Assembly: GCA_029983685.1 (NCBI GenBank)
Contig: JASBZA010000004.1
Coordinates: 1 to 64,000, forward strand
DNA from: Oscillospiraceae bacterium
GTDB lineage: Bacteria; Bacillota; Clostridia; Saccharofermentanales; Fastidiosipilaceae
Direction of reading: 5' to 3'
DNA: 64,000 bases
Shown: positions 34,078 to 44,090 of the stretch, piece after piece
How positions within the stretch are numbered: the first letter of the stretch is position 1
Layout: each line of letters opens with the position of its first letter
Translations under genes and position numbers: made by a program
Notes under the pieces: model-generated
Told to the model about the DNA's origin: nothing
Database searches by the model: none
The model's input: only the letters and a program-made list of their open reading frames with translations

Positions 34078-37000
34078 CTACTCAACCGCTTTCATGGCTT
34101 CAACCATATCAATCTTCCTAATTTTAAAGTGCATCAAGAGCATCACAATAGCCGAGAAGACCATGGCCAGAAGGATGGAGTACAGGTAGCTTGTTGCATT
34201 AATAGTAAGAGGGAAAATCATGACGTCAATTTCGACAGTCTTCAAGACATAGGCACAGAGGAGAGGACCGAAAATCAGTCCTAATAGAATCCCGATAACA
34301 ACCAGAATAACGACTTCTTTATAAATATACATGGTGACTTCCCAGTTTTTAGCTCCCAAAACTTTAAGTGTGGATAACTCGCGCTCACGTTCAGAAACAT
34401 TTATGTTGATAAGACTATATAAGACGATGAAGTCCAGCATGGCTGCGCAAATAACCAGAATAAGCGTGACCGCATTCAAAGTCTCTAGCGTATTATTAAA
34501 GAGTTCCTGCCATGCGTTGACGAGCGAAGAGCCCAGGATGCTATCTTGGTCATTTATTTGCCCCATGAGCGTTTCCCGTTCAGTTTGCTTGTCAGTAGAG
34601 AATTGAAGAATTGCAGTATTAGGGATTAATACATCCTTTCCTGTAATTTCTTTGTAAGTGGCTTCGCTCATGTAGAGATTGTGATTTAGATAAGATTCAA
34701 TAATATGGCTGACTTTAAAAAGATAATTTTGGCCATTTTCATCTTCCAACTTGAAGCTGTCGCCCGGCTTTACATGAAGCAACTTGGCAAGCTTATGCGT
34801 TATGTAAACTTCTCCTTTTTCCGGCAAGTCCTCTAACAATTTTCCGGATTTAACATCGTAAAACTTGAAGTAATCCTGATAGTGGTTACGGGCAGGCAGG
34901 GCATCAATCTGCACAGTCTGTTCGTTGATGTCTTCACCAATAGTGGTGAGATTTTCTGCATAGAAATTTAGAATGCCCTGTACGGATTCTTGGGCCAAAA
35001 ATTCTTCTGTGAATCGTTGGATATCTTCAATGTCGGCATCATCCTGATACGCTATATGGGCATCGTATTTGAGAAGTTCGCCAAACTGACGATTAGCCAG
35101 GCCACTTATTGAATTGCCGATACCATAGCCGGTAATAAGGAGAACCGTACAACCCGCGACCCCGATTGCCGTCATCACATTACGCCCTGCATAGCGACTG
35201 AGGTTTCGCATCGTAACCTTGGCATTAAAGCTTAATCTGGACCATAGAGCCTTCCAGCGTTCCAATAAGATTTTAGAGCCGGATTTGGGTGGCTTAGGAC
35301 GCATGAGTTCAGCAGGAACTTCTTGGAGCGACTTTCGGGTCGTAAAGACGGCCGGCAGGATGGTTGTAACAGCACTTAATACGATGGTAAGGAAAATATC
35401 GAATTTATAGAACCGGGTTATGGCCGGCGGGTATTCGTAGAGCATGCCATAAGAGCCTATAATAATCTTCGGCAAGAGGTAATTTCCCAAGGGGATACCG
35501 ATACTGACACCCAAGACTGTTGACATGGCGGCATAAAGGAGAAACTTCCGGGCGATATCGCGAGGTTCGTAACCCATAGCCTTGTAGGTGCCTAAGTTTA
35601 TGCGCTCTTCTTCGACCATGCGTTTCATGACCGTCCAACTGACCAAGGCGGCTATAAGGTAGAAGATAACGGGGAAGACTCTGGCCACCGCGCCGATCCT
35701 TTCGGCGTTGTCCTTATATTCATTGTAGCCTTGGAAATAGCCCCGGTCTTTGAAGAGGTAATTGGGCTTCATGAGCTTGGCCAAATCTTTTCTGGCGTCC
35801 TCCAACTTATCTTCACCATCCGCAATTTCTTTTTTTCCGTCGATGATTTTTTGTTCCGCTTCGGCTATGTCTTTATCGGCTTTAGATTTTTCTTCCCGAA
35901 ATGTTTTCTTACCGTCTTCTAATTCGGCCCGGCCGTCATCTAACTCCTTCTGGGCCTTGTCTAATTCAGCCGGCAGTTGGAAGATGCTAAGGCCATCGGG
36001 CATGTCGCTGTTTATATCTGCGATTTTGGCATCCAAGTCGTTTTGAGCCTTGTCCAGTTTTGCCTTTGAATCGGCCAAAGTTTGGGCGGCACCTTCTAGT
36101 GCTTTTTGACCGGCATCTAACTTGGCCCGGTTTTCGGCAATCTCTTTTTTGCCTGCCGCAAGTTTCTTTTCTGCTGCGGCAAATTCGGCCTCGGCCTTTT
36201 CTTTCTCGGCCGTAAATTGAGCCTTCCCTTCCTCTAAGGCCTTGCGGCCTTGGTCCAGCTTGGCTTGGGCTTCCTGGAGTTGCTTTTCTCCGTCGGCCAA
36301 AGCTTGCTTTTTCTCATTCAAGAGGTCTTCATTCTTCTGAATTTCTTCCCGGCCGGCGGCTAGTTCGGCTTCGGCTTTTTTGAGTTCTTCTAATTGACTT
36401 TTGGCCTGATCAATCTGGGCTTGCCCTTCGTCCAGAGGTTCTTGGATTAAGGTATAGACAATATCTTGCAAAGTGTAACCCTCAGGAAGATTTTCCTCAA
36501 ATAGGGGTGCAAAGCCATTAACGGTTTCTTTGGTATTTTTAAGCTCTTTACGGATATCTTCTAGCATTTCATCCGTCAGGACACCGTCTTCGGGGATTTG
36601 AATTTTATCGGCAATGGCACCACGAATCATGTCGACCAGACCGGATAAGTCGGGTTTTTCTTCCAACAGTTTACCTAAGTCGACTTTCTTCCAGCCTTCC
36701 AGCTCGGTATCAACAGCATTACGGACTTTATTTAAAGCTTCTTGATTTTGCTCTAGTCGGTTTTGGAGTTCGTCGACTGAGCCGTATTGCTGCTCGATTT
36801 CTGCCTTAGCATCTTGAAGCTCTTTTTCACCTGCGTCTAAATCAGCCTTGGCCTCTTCGATTTGCTTCTCCGCATCGACTATGGCGGGTTCGGCCTCTGC
36901 CTTCTTTTGTGCGAAATTTGCCTTGGCCTTATTTAATTCTTCTTGGCCCTGGTTCAGCTCGTTTTCTTTAGCGGCCAGCTCATCGAAAGCGGCTTGAAGT

Positions 37001-38238
37001 TTGGCTTTACCGTCAGCGAGTTCTTTCTCTCCTTCAGCCAATTGGGCTTGGGCTTGCTTTAATTTGGCCCTACCGTCTGCCAGTTCTTTTTCGGCCTTGG
37101 CTTTTTCTTCATTAAATTGGGCCAGGCCTGCCTGGTAATCTTTTCGGCCTTGATCGATTTTGGCCTGTGCATCTTTTAATTCCTGAATGGCTGCTGTAAG
37201 GGTCATACCGTCAGGAAGTTTCTCTTCTATTTGAGCTTTGGCATCGTCCAAGGCTTTCTGGCCGTCTTCAAGTTTTTTCTCATTATCCTGAATTTCGGCT
37301 TTGGCATCATTGAGCTTCTTTCTACCGTCGGCGACTTCTTTTTCACCGTCTTTTATATCTTGCTTGGCCTGATTAATATCTTTCTCACCATCGGCGATTT
37401 CCTTATCAGCATCGTCCTTCACTTCGGTAAAGAGCATCTCGTCCCGGCCCTTAAAGGCTTCTTTTATTTCGGCCATCTTGTCTTCAACAACCGTTTCATA
37501 CTCGGGGCTATAAGCTTTGAGACCGTGTGCGTCCTTTACTTCCACAGCAATGGCACTGAAGTAGTCGCCTTCGATGGCATCAGGGGATACTACGCAAAGA
37601 TAATCAATACTACCTTTACCGATATTGGTTGCACCTCGGTACATACGGTCCACAAAGAGGGGAGATCTAACATAGCCTACAATGGTAAAGCTGTCTTGAC
37701 GAAGATGTGGAATCTTATCTGCGTTTTCCTTTTTGGCTTTATCGTCACTGTTGGAATCTTTGGCCAGGCCCAGGTCGTTTAGTCGGATAGTATCACCGAT
37801 GGCATAACCCTCTAAACCGCTGACGACAACGTTATAGTCGACAGCCACCTCATCGGTATTCTCGGGCAGGCGGCCCTCTATAACCAGATTCTGATTCATC
37901 TGAGAAATGGCATTGAAATCGGGATAGAAACGGTAAATGACCGCATTATCGGCATCTTGCCGGTCTACGGTCCGGTAGGGGGTATAGGAAATGCCCGAAA
38001 CTTTATCCAAGATTTCCAAGTCCTTGTCGCGAATGCCGTAGGTGGACTGGATATGAATATCTTGGAAGTTTTGTTTTTCGTAATAGTCGGCGGCCAAATC
38101 AATCATGCCCGGCCTGGTCGCTCTTAAGCCCACAAAGAAGCCCGAACCCAGGGCGATAATCAATAATAAAGCCAAAAACCTGGGAAAGGTCTTCCAAATG
38201 GTTCTGAAATTGTCTTTCCATAGGGATTTTTTACGCAT
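34078..38238 (-). CDS. Very large FtsX/MacB-type ABC permease with extended coiled coil
   Basis: A 1386-residue membrane protein. An N-terminal transmembrane helix (FLALLLIIALGSGFFVGL) precedes an extracellular MacB-like domain. Residues of about 280 to 870 are Ala/Lys/Glu/Asp-rich coiled coil with repeated DGEKxL and DAKAxI modules, broken by one short globular insert around 510-610. Two FtsX domains follow: YLIAALVSWTVMKRMVEEER with its helices, then a periplasmic loop and a last helix group (ALLCAYVLKTVEIDVM). It forms a unit with the ATPase at 38242. Such exporters act in antimicrobial resistance, lipid handling or cell-wall signalling. The exact task is unknown. Confidence 0.87.
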   Translation of the reverse strand: MRKKSLWKDNFRTIWKTFPRFLALLLIIALGSGFFVGLRATRPGMIDLAADYYEKQNFQDIHIQSTYGIRDKDLEILDKVSGISYTPYRTVDRQDADNAVIYRFYPDFNAISQMNQNLVIEGRLPENTDEVAVDYNVVVSGLEGYAIGDTIRLNDLGLAKDSNSDDKAKKENADKIPHLRQDSFTIVGYVRSPLFVDRMYRGATNIGKGSIDYLCVVSPDAIEGDYFSAIAVEVKDAHGLKAYSPEYETVVEDKMAEIKEAFKGRDEMLFTEVKDDADKEIADGEKDINQAKQDIKDGEKEVADGRKKLNDAKAEIQDNEKKLEDGQKALDDAKAQIEEKLPDGMTLTAAIQELKDAQAKIDQGRKDYQAGLAQFNEEKAKAEKELADGRAKLKQAQAQLAEGEKELADGKAKLQAAFDELAAKENELNQGQEELNKAKANFAQKKAEAEPAIVDAEKQIEEAKADLDAGEKELQDAKAEIEQQYGSVDELQNRLEQNQEALNKVRNAVDTELEGWKKVDLGKLLEEKPDLSGLVDMIRGAIADKIQIPEDGVLTDEMLEDIRKELKNTKETVNGFAPLFEENLPEGYTLQDIVYTLIQEPLDEGQAQIDQAKSQLEELKKAEAELAAGREEIQKNEDLLNEKKQALADGEKQLQEAQAKLDQGRKALEEGKAQFTAEKEKAEAEFAAAEKKLAAGKKEIAENRAKLDAGQKALEGAAQTLADSKAKLDKAQNDLDAKIADINSDMPDGLSIFQLPAELDKAQKELDDGRAELEDGKKTFREEKSKADKDIAEAEQKIIDGKKEIADGEDKLEDARKDLAKLMKPNYLFKDRGYFQGYNEYKDNAERIGAVARVFPVIFYLIAALVSWTVMKRMVEEERINLGTYKAMGYEPRDIARKFLLYAAMSTVLGVSIGIPLGNYLLPKIIIGSYGMLYEYPPAITRFYKFDIFLTIVLSAVTTILPAVFTTRKSLQEVPAELMRPKPPKSGSKILLERWKALWSRLSFNAKVTMRNLSRYAGRNVMTAIGVAGCTVLLITGYGIGNSISGLANRQFGELLKYDAHIAYQDDADIEDIQRFTEEFLAQESVQGILNFYAENLTTIGEDINEQTVQIDALPARNHYQDYFKFYDVKSGKLLEDLPEKGEVYITHKLAKLLHVKPGDSFKLEDENGQNYLFKVSHIIESYLNHNLYMSEATYKEITGKDVLIPNTAILQFSTDKQTERETLMGQINDQDSILGSSLVNAWQELFNNTLETLNAVTLILVICAAMLDFIVLYSLININVSERERELSTLKVLGAKNWEVTMYIYKEVVILVVIGILLGLIFGPLLCAYVLKTVEIDVMIFPLTINATSYLYSILLAMVFSAIVMLLMHFKIRKIDMVEAMKAVE

Positions 38239-38241
38239 AAG

Positions 38242-38946
38242 TTACCACGCAATCTCGTCTACAGTCTTGGGATGGTCTTGGAGGTACATATTGGAAATCT
38301 TACCGGAGTTGACCTCGATGACCCGGTCCGCCATCTGAGAAATAGCCCTATTATGGGTGATGATGATAACCGTGGTGTCAGAATGCCGGCTCTGGTCTTG
38401 GAGAAGTTTAAGGATATGTTGTCCGGTCTCATTGTCCAAAGCACCGGTGGGTTCGTCGCACAAAAGAAGATCCGGGTCTTTTACCAAAGCTCTGGCAATG
38501 GAAACTCTTTGCTGCTCACCACCGGACAGCATGGCCGGAAAATTATCCATCCGATCTCCCAGACCCACATCGCGTAAGACCTGGGCCGAATCCTTCTTGG
38601 TATCGGTTATTTCTTCGGACAGTTCTACATTCTCCAAAGCGGTTAAGTTGGGGATAAGGTTATAGAACTGAAAAACAAAACCGACTCGGTCTCGGCGATA
38701 TTCGGTTTGCTCGTTATCGTTATAAGAGGAAATTAATGTATTGTTTACCCAAATTTCTCCGTCGGTCGGTCGGTCCATGCCGCCCAGCATATTCAGAAGT
38801 GTTGTCTTACCGGCACCCGAGGGTCCCAGGATAACGACCAGCTCACCTTTATTAATGCCGAAATTGACATTGTTATTGGCTATGGTTTGGGCCCGACCTT
38901 CCCCGTACACTTTCATGACATTTTTAAATTCGATATAGTACTTCAT
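38242..38946 (-). CDS. MacB/LolD-type ABC transporter ATP-binding protein
   Basis: A 234-residue ATPase. Walker A is GPSGAGKT at residues 41-48, the signature LSGGEQQRVSIARALV, Walker B LLLCDEPTGALD and the switch histidine in IIITHNRA. I set the start at 38946 (MKYYIEFKNV), preceded by GAAAGG. An open frame extends 20 codons further but lacks a site. The gene ends 3 bases before the permease ATG and forms a two-gene operon with it. Confidence 0.92.
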   Translation of the reverse strand: MKYYIEFKNVMKVYGEGRAQTIANNNVNFGINKGELVVILGPSGAGKTTLLNMLGGMDRPTDGEIWVNNTLISSYNDNEQTEYRRDRVGFVFQFYNLIPNLTALENVELSEEITDTKKDSAQVLRDVGLGDRMDNFPAMLSGGEQQRVSIARALVKDPDLLLCDEPTGALDNETGQHILKLLQDQSRHSDTTVIIITHNRAISQMADRVIEVNSGKISNMYLQDHPKTVDEIAW

Positions 38947-39096
38947 AAGTATCAAGACCTTTCTACAATCGTCGGGCTGATAGTCTCCAAGTGGATAGTC
39001 TCTCAATAGTTATACCAAACTTTAACAAACTTTGATGTACGATAAATTAACGATTGTTGACAAATTATGAATAAGAATTTTTCGAAAAATAAAATG

Positions 39097-40017
39097 TTAT
39101 AAGACCAGCATGAGCCAAATAGGCAGGCTGATTATCATGAGAAGCATGGACTGAATAGTCGCCTTAGTGACCAGGTCGACATCGAGTTTATAGACTTGGG
39201 CGAAGATATTGTTGAGGCTTCCGACCGGCAGCGAGGTCAAGAGAACCAGGGTTGCAAAAGCCATTTTGTGTTCGGGGAAACTTAGGAAGGCTATGTACAT
39301 AAGGGCGGGGTAGAAGACCAGGCGAAGGAAGCTTATAAGGTAAGGAATCTTCCCGGTAAAAATGTCTTTGAAGCGGATGCCTATCAGAGAGGCCCCTATC
39401 AGAAACATAGTGAAGGGAGTCAGCGTGTCGCCAATCATACGGAAGGTTTTATAGGCCAAAGGCGGGAAACGGAATGGCGAGACGAAGACCAAAATCGTGA
39501 CAATAGAGCTCATGATGGCCGGGTCTGTCAAAAGTTCCACGAACTTTTTGCGGGGATTATGGCCCTTGGGGCTTATGAAAGATAAGCCCAGGGTGTAATA
39601 GAAAAGGTTAAAAACCATATTGTAAAGGACCGCATAAATCATGCCGTCATTACCCAATAAGGTGCTGATAACCGGAAAGCCCAGAAAACCGACATTCGCG
39701 AAGGTGGCACAGTTGGCAAAAAGTCCGGCTTGCTTAAGCTGGTCTGGATAAATTCTTTTGCCCAACCTGTAATTAATAAGTGTAGCCAGGCTAAAGTATA
39801 AGACTATGAAGAGGACCGATAATAATAGGCCCTTACCCATGGCGGAATCAAAGGCTCGGTCGGAAGAGGCCAGGATGGAAAAAGGCAGGATGAAGCGCGT
39901 AATCAGGCGAGATAATTTGGCCTGGACCTCATTGGTCAAGAGACCTTTTTTACGCATGAGCATACCTAAAAAGACCAAAAAGAAAACTTGAATCAGTAAG
40001 CCGATAACCTGCTCCAT
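39097..40017 (-). CDS. AEC-family (auxin efflux carrier-like) transporter
   Basis: A 306-residue membrane protein with about ten hydrophobic segments in two halves. Family features include the opening QVFFLVFLGMLMRKKGLL, NCATFANVGFLGFPV around the middle of the first half, and SLPVGSLNNIFAQVY near the end. These secondary carriers move organic acids or amino acids in bacteria. GGGAGGGG is 6 bases before the ATG. It is divergent from rpiB, and the gap holds an 18-bp palindrome. Confidence 0.87.
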   Translation of the reverse strand: MEQVIGLLIQVFFLVFLGMLMRKKGLLTNEVQAKLSRLITRFILPFSILASSDRAFDSAMGKGLLLSVLFIVLYFSLATLINYRLGKRIYPDQLKQAGLFANCATFANVGFLGFPVISTLLGNDGMIYAVLYNMVFNLFYYTLGLSFISPKGHNPRKKFVELLTDPAIMSSIVTILVFVSPFRFPPLAYKTFRMIGDTLTPFTMFLIGASLIGIRFKDIFTGKIPYLISFLRLVFYPALMYIAFLSFPEHKMAFATLVLLTSLPVGSLNNIFAQVYKLDVDLVTKATIQSMLLMIISLPIWLMLVL

Positions 40018-40079
40018 TTATGCCCCTCCCACTAGAAGGCATATTAGAGGTCTTGAGAAAAACTGGCAAGACTTGTTAA

Positions 40080-40099
40080 TATAAGCAATTGCTTATAAT
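40080..40099. promoter_or_regulatory. Perfect 18-bp palindrome overlapping a -10-like element
   Basis: TATAAGCAATTGCTTATA (40080-40097) is a perfect palindrome in the AEC/rpiB divergent gap, and TATAAT at 40094-40099 overlaps its right end. A dimeric repressor site is likely. No convincing -35 hexamer was found. Confidence 0.55.
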
Positions 40100-40179
40100 T
40101 ATGATAAAATAGCAAAATACAAGAGATAATAGATTAAAGAACCCGTGCTATATCACTAGCCGATAGGAGGACAGACATT

Positions 40180-40623
40180 ATGCATATCGTCATTGGTTCA
40201 GACCAGGGGGGCTTCGAGATGAAAGAAGCACTCATGGAGCGCTTGACCGAGGCCGGAATTACCTACCTGGATGTAGGAACATTTGACCCGTCTTCGGTTG
40301 ACTATCCCGATATTGCCGAGACGGCTTGTGCCAAATATCTAGACCCCGAGGAACATATTGACTTAGGTATTTTGATTTGCGGTACCGGTATCGGCATCGG
40401 TATGGCCGCTAATAAAGTGAAGGGCATCCGTTGTGCCAATTGTTCGGAAACCTATTCGGCCAAGATGGCCCGTCGCCACAATAATGCGAATTTCCTTTCT
40501 TTGGGCGGCAGAACTTTGGGTATAGAACTGGCTTGGGAAATCATTGAGGCTTTCTTGAACGAACCTTTCGAAGGCGGCCGCCACCAGCGCCGGGTCGATA
40601 AGATCATGGCCTTGGAGGCTTAG
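40180..40623 (+). CDS. rpiB: Ribose-5-phosphate isomerase B / LacAB-family sugar-phosphate isomerase
   Basis: A 147-residue protein with the family start IVIGSDQGGFEMKEAL, the active-site segment ILICGTGIGIGMAANKVKGIRCA, and RRHNNANFLSLGGRTLG. The cysteine in ICGTGIG is the catalytic base of RpiB enzymes. It interconverts ribose 5-phosphate and ribulose 5-phosphate, or a related aldose/ketose phosphate pair. TAGGAGGA is upstream of the ATG. It opens a plus-strand operon with the helicase-like gene 11 bases further and the hexokinase. Confidence 0.9.
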   Translation: MHIVIGSDQGGFEMKEALMERLTEAGITYLDVGTFDPSSVDYPDIAETACAKYLDPEEHIDLGILICGTGIGIGMAANKVKGIRCANCSETYSAKMARRHNNANFLSLGGRTLGIELAWEIIEAFLNEPFEGGRHQRRVDKIMALEA

Positions 40624-40634
40624 AAGAAGAGACT

Positions 40635-43600
40635 ATGTCAAGAGACGCACTCAGAAACTGGCTGGGCTTTAGCTATTTTAGACTCTTATGCCAAGCCCGC
40701 ACACCTTACCTGTCCGAAGAGGCCCAATTAAGCCCGTCGGATATGCCTTGGGAGACTGAAACAAAGACAGCCGATCTTTACCGGCTTTACGGTATGAAGC
40801 TTCAAGCTAAGAACTTACTAAAGCTTTTTTCGGATTTCTCCCAAGCTCAGGCAGACCGCATTGAAGCGGCGGAGGATAAGACTCTTTATTTATACGAACT
40901 AAGGCTAAACTCGGAAGGACGTTATATCCCCGGCAGCTTACGGATGGATTATTATGTCTGGTCCTTGAGCCAGCTCTTAGCCGGCCATGAGGACATTAAT
41001 TTTCAAGACAAGGCTTCATTGGAAGCCGAATTGGATCAGGAGCTTTGCCAGGGTAATCCGGTATTTACCGCCCCCCTGGTTCTGGCTTTGAACCAATCTT
41101 TGGCCAAACTTTCAGGCTTGGAAAACTTCTTAGAAGAGGCTACCTATTTTGTTTTAGATCCGGGTGAGGAGGAAGACCTGACCGGCCGGGAAAAAATCAG
41201 AGAGCAAAAGATTTCTGATATCCGCCTGGTGGCTCAGGATGTCGAGCGAAATGACCCTATTACACATTATCTTTTGCCCGATGAAGAGACATCCCCTCCT
41301 AATCTTTTAGATTTAGAGGATTCCGAGACTTGGCGGCAGATGTTTAGGCCCGAGACCTACGCCTTGTCGTCCTGGCCCAGAGAGAACGGACTTTCTTTGG
41401 CCCATTTATGGATTTCTCTTAAAATGCAGCAGGCCTACGATGCCGGGATATACCCCCAAGGAGCCTTCTTAAGCTTCCAGGCACCTTTGGGAAGCGGGCG
41501 TGATCTTCTGATTGAAGACCACCTGGCCTATCTTTTATATATCAGGGCCTTGGAACTGAGTCGTTTAAGTAAACCTGCCGACGCCTTTACCATGCGTCGT
41601 TTTCAGACCCCGCCACATGACTTTGCCGGAAACTTCTATGTACCTTATCAGATGTTGGGACGCCAGGTCCTGACCCTGTCATCTTCCGATGCCGGGTCTT
41701 TACGGGATTTGTCGGACCGATTAAACCGAACCTCGGCCGGTAGAGACCTTAGCTATTACGTAGGGTCTTGGGACGATTTGAGAAAACTGGTCAAAGGACT
41801 TCTGGTCGATTTGGACCGCAAGAAGAAGGGTACGGAACGGCGTCTGTCCTTTAGAGAAGCAAAGACGGCTTTTAATCATGCTGTGACGGCCGCTTTGGCC
41901 AAAAGAGAAAAAATCCGTGATGTGTATGTTCTAACCGAAGCACAGACGGAACTTCATATCGGTTTATCCTTGATGAAGCAAGAAGCCGAGGATTTAACCG
42001 GCCTGGTTGAGAGCGAATTAGGGCAGATGGAAGACCTCAAGCACGAAAAGGACCTGGCCAAAGAAGACTTCCAAGGCAGAAGAGAAGACCTGGAATCCTT
42101 TAAGGCGGATATGAAGGGATTCTGGAAATTTGTTTACCTGCTTTTCAAAATCGGACCTTACAAGCACCAGGCCGATTCCTTGGAAAGCAAGGTCGATGAA
42201 GCAGATGTAGCCTTCCGCGCCGCCCAAGAAAAAGAAGACAAGCAGGAGAAGAAGCTGGCCGACCTCAGAGTTCAGCAAGAACTACTGGATAAGCGAATAT
42301 TCCTCCAGGAAGAAAAAATTAAGTCCAAGGAGCCCAAGGTCGATGTGAATGACTGGACCATGGGACCTAATTACGCCGACCATGATTTTTATCAAAATAT
42401 CAATACCGCTGAGGTCCAAGCGTCGGCAGCCTGGATGGATCGAGAGTTTTTGGACATAAGAGAAGCTGTCTTTAAGGCAAGCTTGGACTTGAACCGGGCC
42501 TTCCTGGACCACTCCACCGAAATCAGATCGAACTTGGAACGGCTGAGCCTCTTACTCCAAGATCAATATGAAGAGGCAGACGTAAGAAGGTCTCTGGGTA
42601 TCTTATTAAATACTCTTCGTTTACAAGTCCCTATTTTGTGTGTGCCTCTGGATTTTTTGAGAGAACTCGAAGCCCATACGCCTCAGGGCCAAATGGGCAG
42701 CTTGATTTATTTGGATCCGCAAAGCGATTTGGCCTCGGACCTCTTGGGTCCCTTGTGGCGGGCCGGCAAAAGCTTTTTCCTCTCCGATCACTTGGCCCCG
42801 CCCGCCCGGTCTTTCCCGCCTAATCCTATCGAGGAAAGCCTCTTAAAGTTATTTAATCTCGATGCTTCTTACGTGGACCCTTTCGTGGGAGCCGACTGCT
42901 TCCTCATGGACGCCTATAGTCCCCTGGTGAAGTGGGGAGACAAGGCCATGGCCTTCCCCTTGCGCTTCTTGGATTGCTGGTCCGAACCTATGTTTAGCTT
43001 AGACAATCGCATCCATTGGCTCGATTATTTGTTGGGCCTTCCTTTAGAAGCCGGCAGTAAAGCTGATGATTTTATAGAGAAGTCCGACTGGCTCGATACT
43101 GGGGGCTTGGCCGATGAAGGGTCACTCTTTGTTTCCGCCCAGGCCGATATCTTAAGCGACAAGCTCTTGTTGTACTTAGATAAGCACAACAAGCTTCCTT
43201 CCTGCCTGATTCTGGTGCCCTTTATCAGGGTTTACCATGGGCTTTTACATTATATTGAGCAGAATTGGTTTTCCGAAGATTCGAGTTTTATGGAAAAACC
43301 GGGAGAAGAGGCTCTTAAGGAGTGGGTCCGGGATTACATTAGACCTCTGCCTAACCATGCCGGGCCTCTGTCCGATGCGCCTCGTGCTTCAGATGAGGTT
43401 ATTCTTATGCTGGGCTGTGACCAGGCGGCCGATTCGTCTTGTCTGGATATTTTCTCGGAACGCCCCGAGATGCTGCATCAAGTTTTCTGCTTGGCCTATC
43501 GTAAGCTCCTTATTATGGGAGATGCCGGCCTTTGGACTCTTCACGCACCCATGGATAAGGTTTACACACTCTTGACCGACCGGGAAGAACCCCAGGGCCT

Positions 43601-44090
43601 TAATAAGAAGACCCTCTTGCTCTTCGCCCATGATGAAGCTTTGGCTGAGGGTAAGCTCTATCCTGAGACAGACCGCTATCTTATTGCCGATGAAGACCAG
43701 GCCAAAGTCCGCATCCGCAAGATGCATCCGGACCTTATTCGTAAGGAGTTTCCGGCCTTCTTAAATGTGCCCCCGTCAGACTTGAGCGGTGTGTATGAAC
43801 ATTTGGATGTGATGGAGCGTTTGAGTTTAAAAACGTCAAGTCTTTTGACCGATGAGGCATGGATCAGAAATTTTTATGATTTACTTAGGGCCATGGCCCC
43901 TGAAGACATGCCCTTGCCGGACTTTAAGAGCTTGGATGATTCCTATCTCTTAGTGGATTTTCATAGGACAGGCCGGACCTGGAAATTAGGCGAGGTCCAT
44001 TTTATGGATTTAGAAGACAAAGCCGAGGCTGACGAAACACAGCCATCTGAAATTATGAGTGAAGACAAGGAGACATCAGATGTCCAATAA
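40635..44090 (+). CDS. COG1112-like superfamily I helicase relative with degenerate motor motifs
   Basis: A 1151-residue protein whose full length aligns by eye with COG1112 (DNA2-like) helicases, but with the ATPase motifs eroded. The P-loop region reads FQAPLGSGRDLLIED (residues 281-295), with R and D where GKT is required, although the following RALELSRLSKPADAF is conserved. The DEAG-type Walker B is LIYLDPQSD. The family's RRCxEPMFxxSNxI block survives as FLDCWSEPMFSLDNRI. The VHTFQGKE motif V is replaced by SDAPRASDE and the VTRAK motif VI by CLAYRKL, followed by the conserved LLIMGDAGLW. Residues about 450-570 are coiled coil. It overlaps the hexokinase gene. Confidence 0.7.
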   Translation: MSRDALRNWLGFSYFRLLCQARTPYLSEEAQLSPSDMPWETETKTADLYRLYGMKLQAKNLLKLFSDFSQAQADRIEAAEDKTLYLYELRLNSEGRYIPGSLRMDYYVWSLSQLLAGHEDINFQDKASLEAELDQELCQGNPVFTAPLVLALNQSLAKLSGLENFLEEATYFVLDPGEEEDLTGREKIREQKISDIRLVAQDVERNDPITHYLLPDEETSPPNLLDLEDSETWRQMFRPETYALSSWPRENGLSLAHLWISLKMQQAYDAGIYPQGAFLSFQAPLGSGRDLLIEDHLAYLLYIRALELSRLSKPADAFTMRRFQTPPHDFAGNFYVPYQMLGRQVLTLSSSDAGSLRDLSDRLNRTSAGRDLSYYVGSWDDLRKLVKGLLVDLDRKKKGTERRLSFREAKTAFNHAVTAALAKREKIRDVYVLTEAQTELHIGLSLMKQEAEDLTGLVESELGQMEDLKHEKDLAKEDFQGRREDLESFKADMKGFWKFVYLLFKIGPYKHQADSLESKVDEADVAFRAAQEKEDKQEKKLADLRVQQELLDKRIFLQEEKIKSKEPKVDVNDWTMGPNYADHDFYQNINTAEVQASAAWMDREFLDIREAVFKASLDLNRAFLDHSTEIRSNLERLSLLLQDQYEEADVRRSLGILLNTLRLQVPILCVPLDFLRELEAHTPQGQMGSLIYLDPQSDLASDLLGPLWRAGKSFFLSDHLAPPARSFPPNPIEESLLKLFNLDASYVDPFVGADCFLMDAYSPLVKWGDKAMAFPLRFLDCWSEPMFSLDNRIHWLDYLLGLPLEAGSKADDFIEKSDWLDTGGLADEGSLFVSAQADILSDKLLLYLDKHNKLPSCLILVPFIRVYHGLLHYIEQNWFSEDSSFMEKPGEEALKEWVRDYIRPLPNHAGPLSDAPRASDEVILMLGCDQAADSSCLDIFSERPEMLHQVFCLAYRKLLIMGDAGLWTLHAPMDKVYTLLTDREEPQGLNKKTLLLFAHDEALAEGKLYPETDRYLIADEDQAKVRIRKMHPDLIRKEFPAFLNVPPSDLSGVYEHLDVMERLSLKTSSLLTDEAWIRNFYDLLRAMAPEDMPLPDFKSLDDSYLLVDFHRTGRTWKLGEVHFMDLEDKAEADETQPSEIMSEDKETSDVQ

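Noticed and set aside
37231..37782. Hydrophobic plus-strand frame inside the large permease gene
   Set aside because: The apparent hydrophobicity comes from reading Lys/Glu/Ala coiled-coil codons in antisense.
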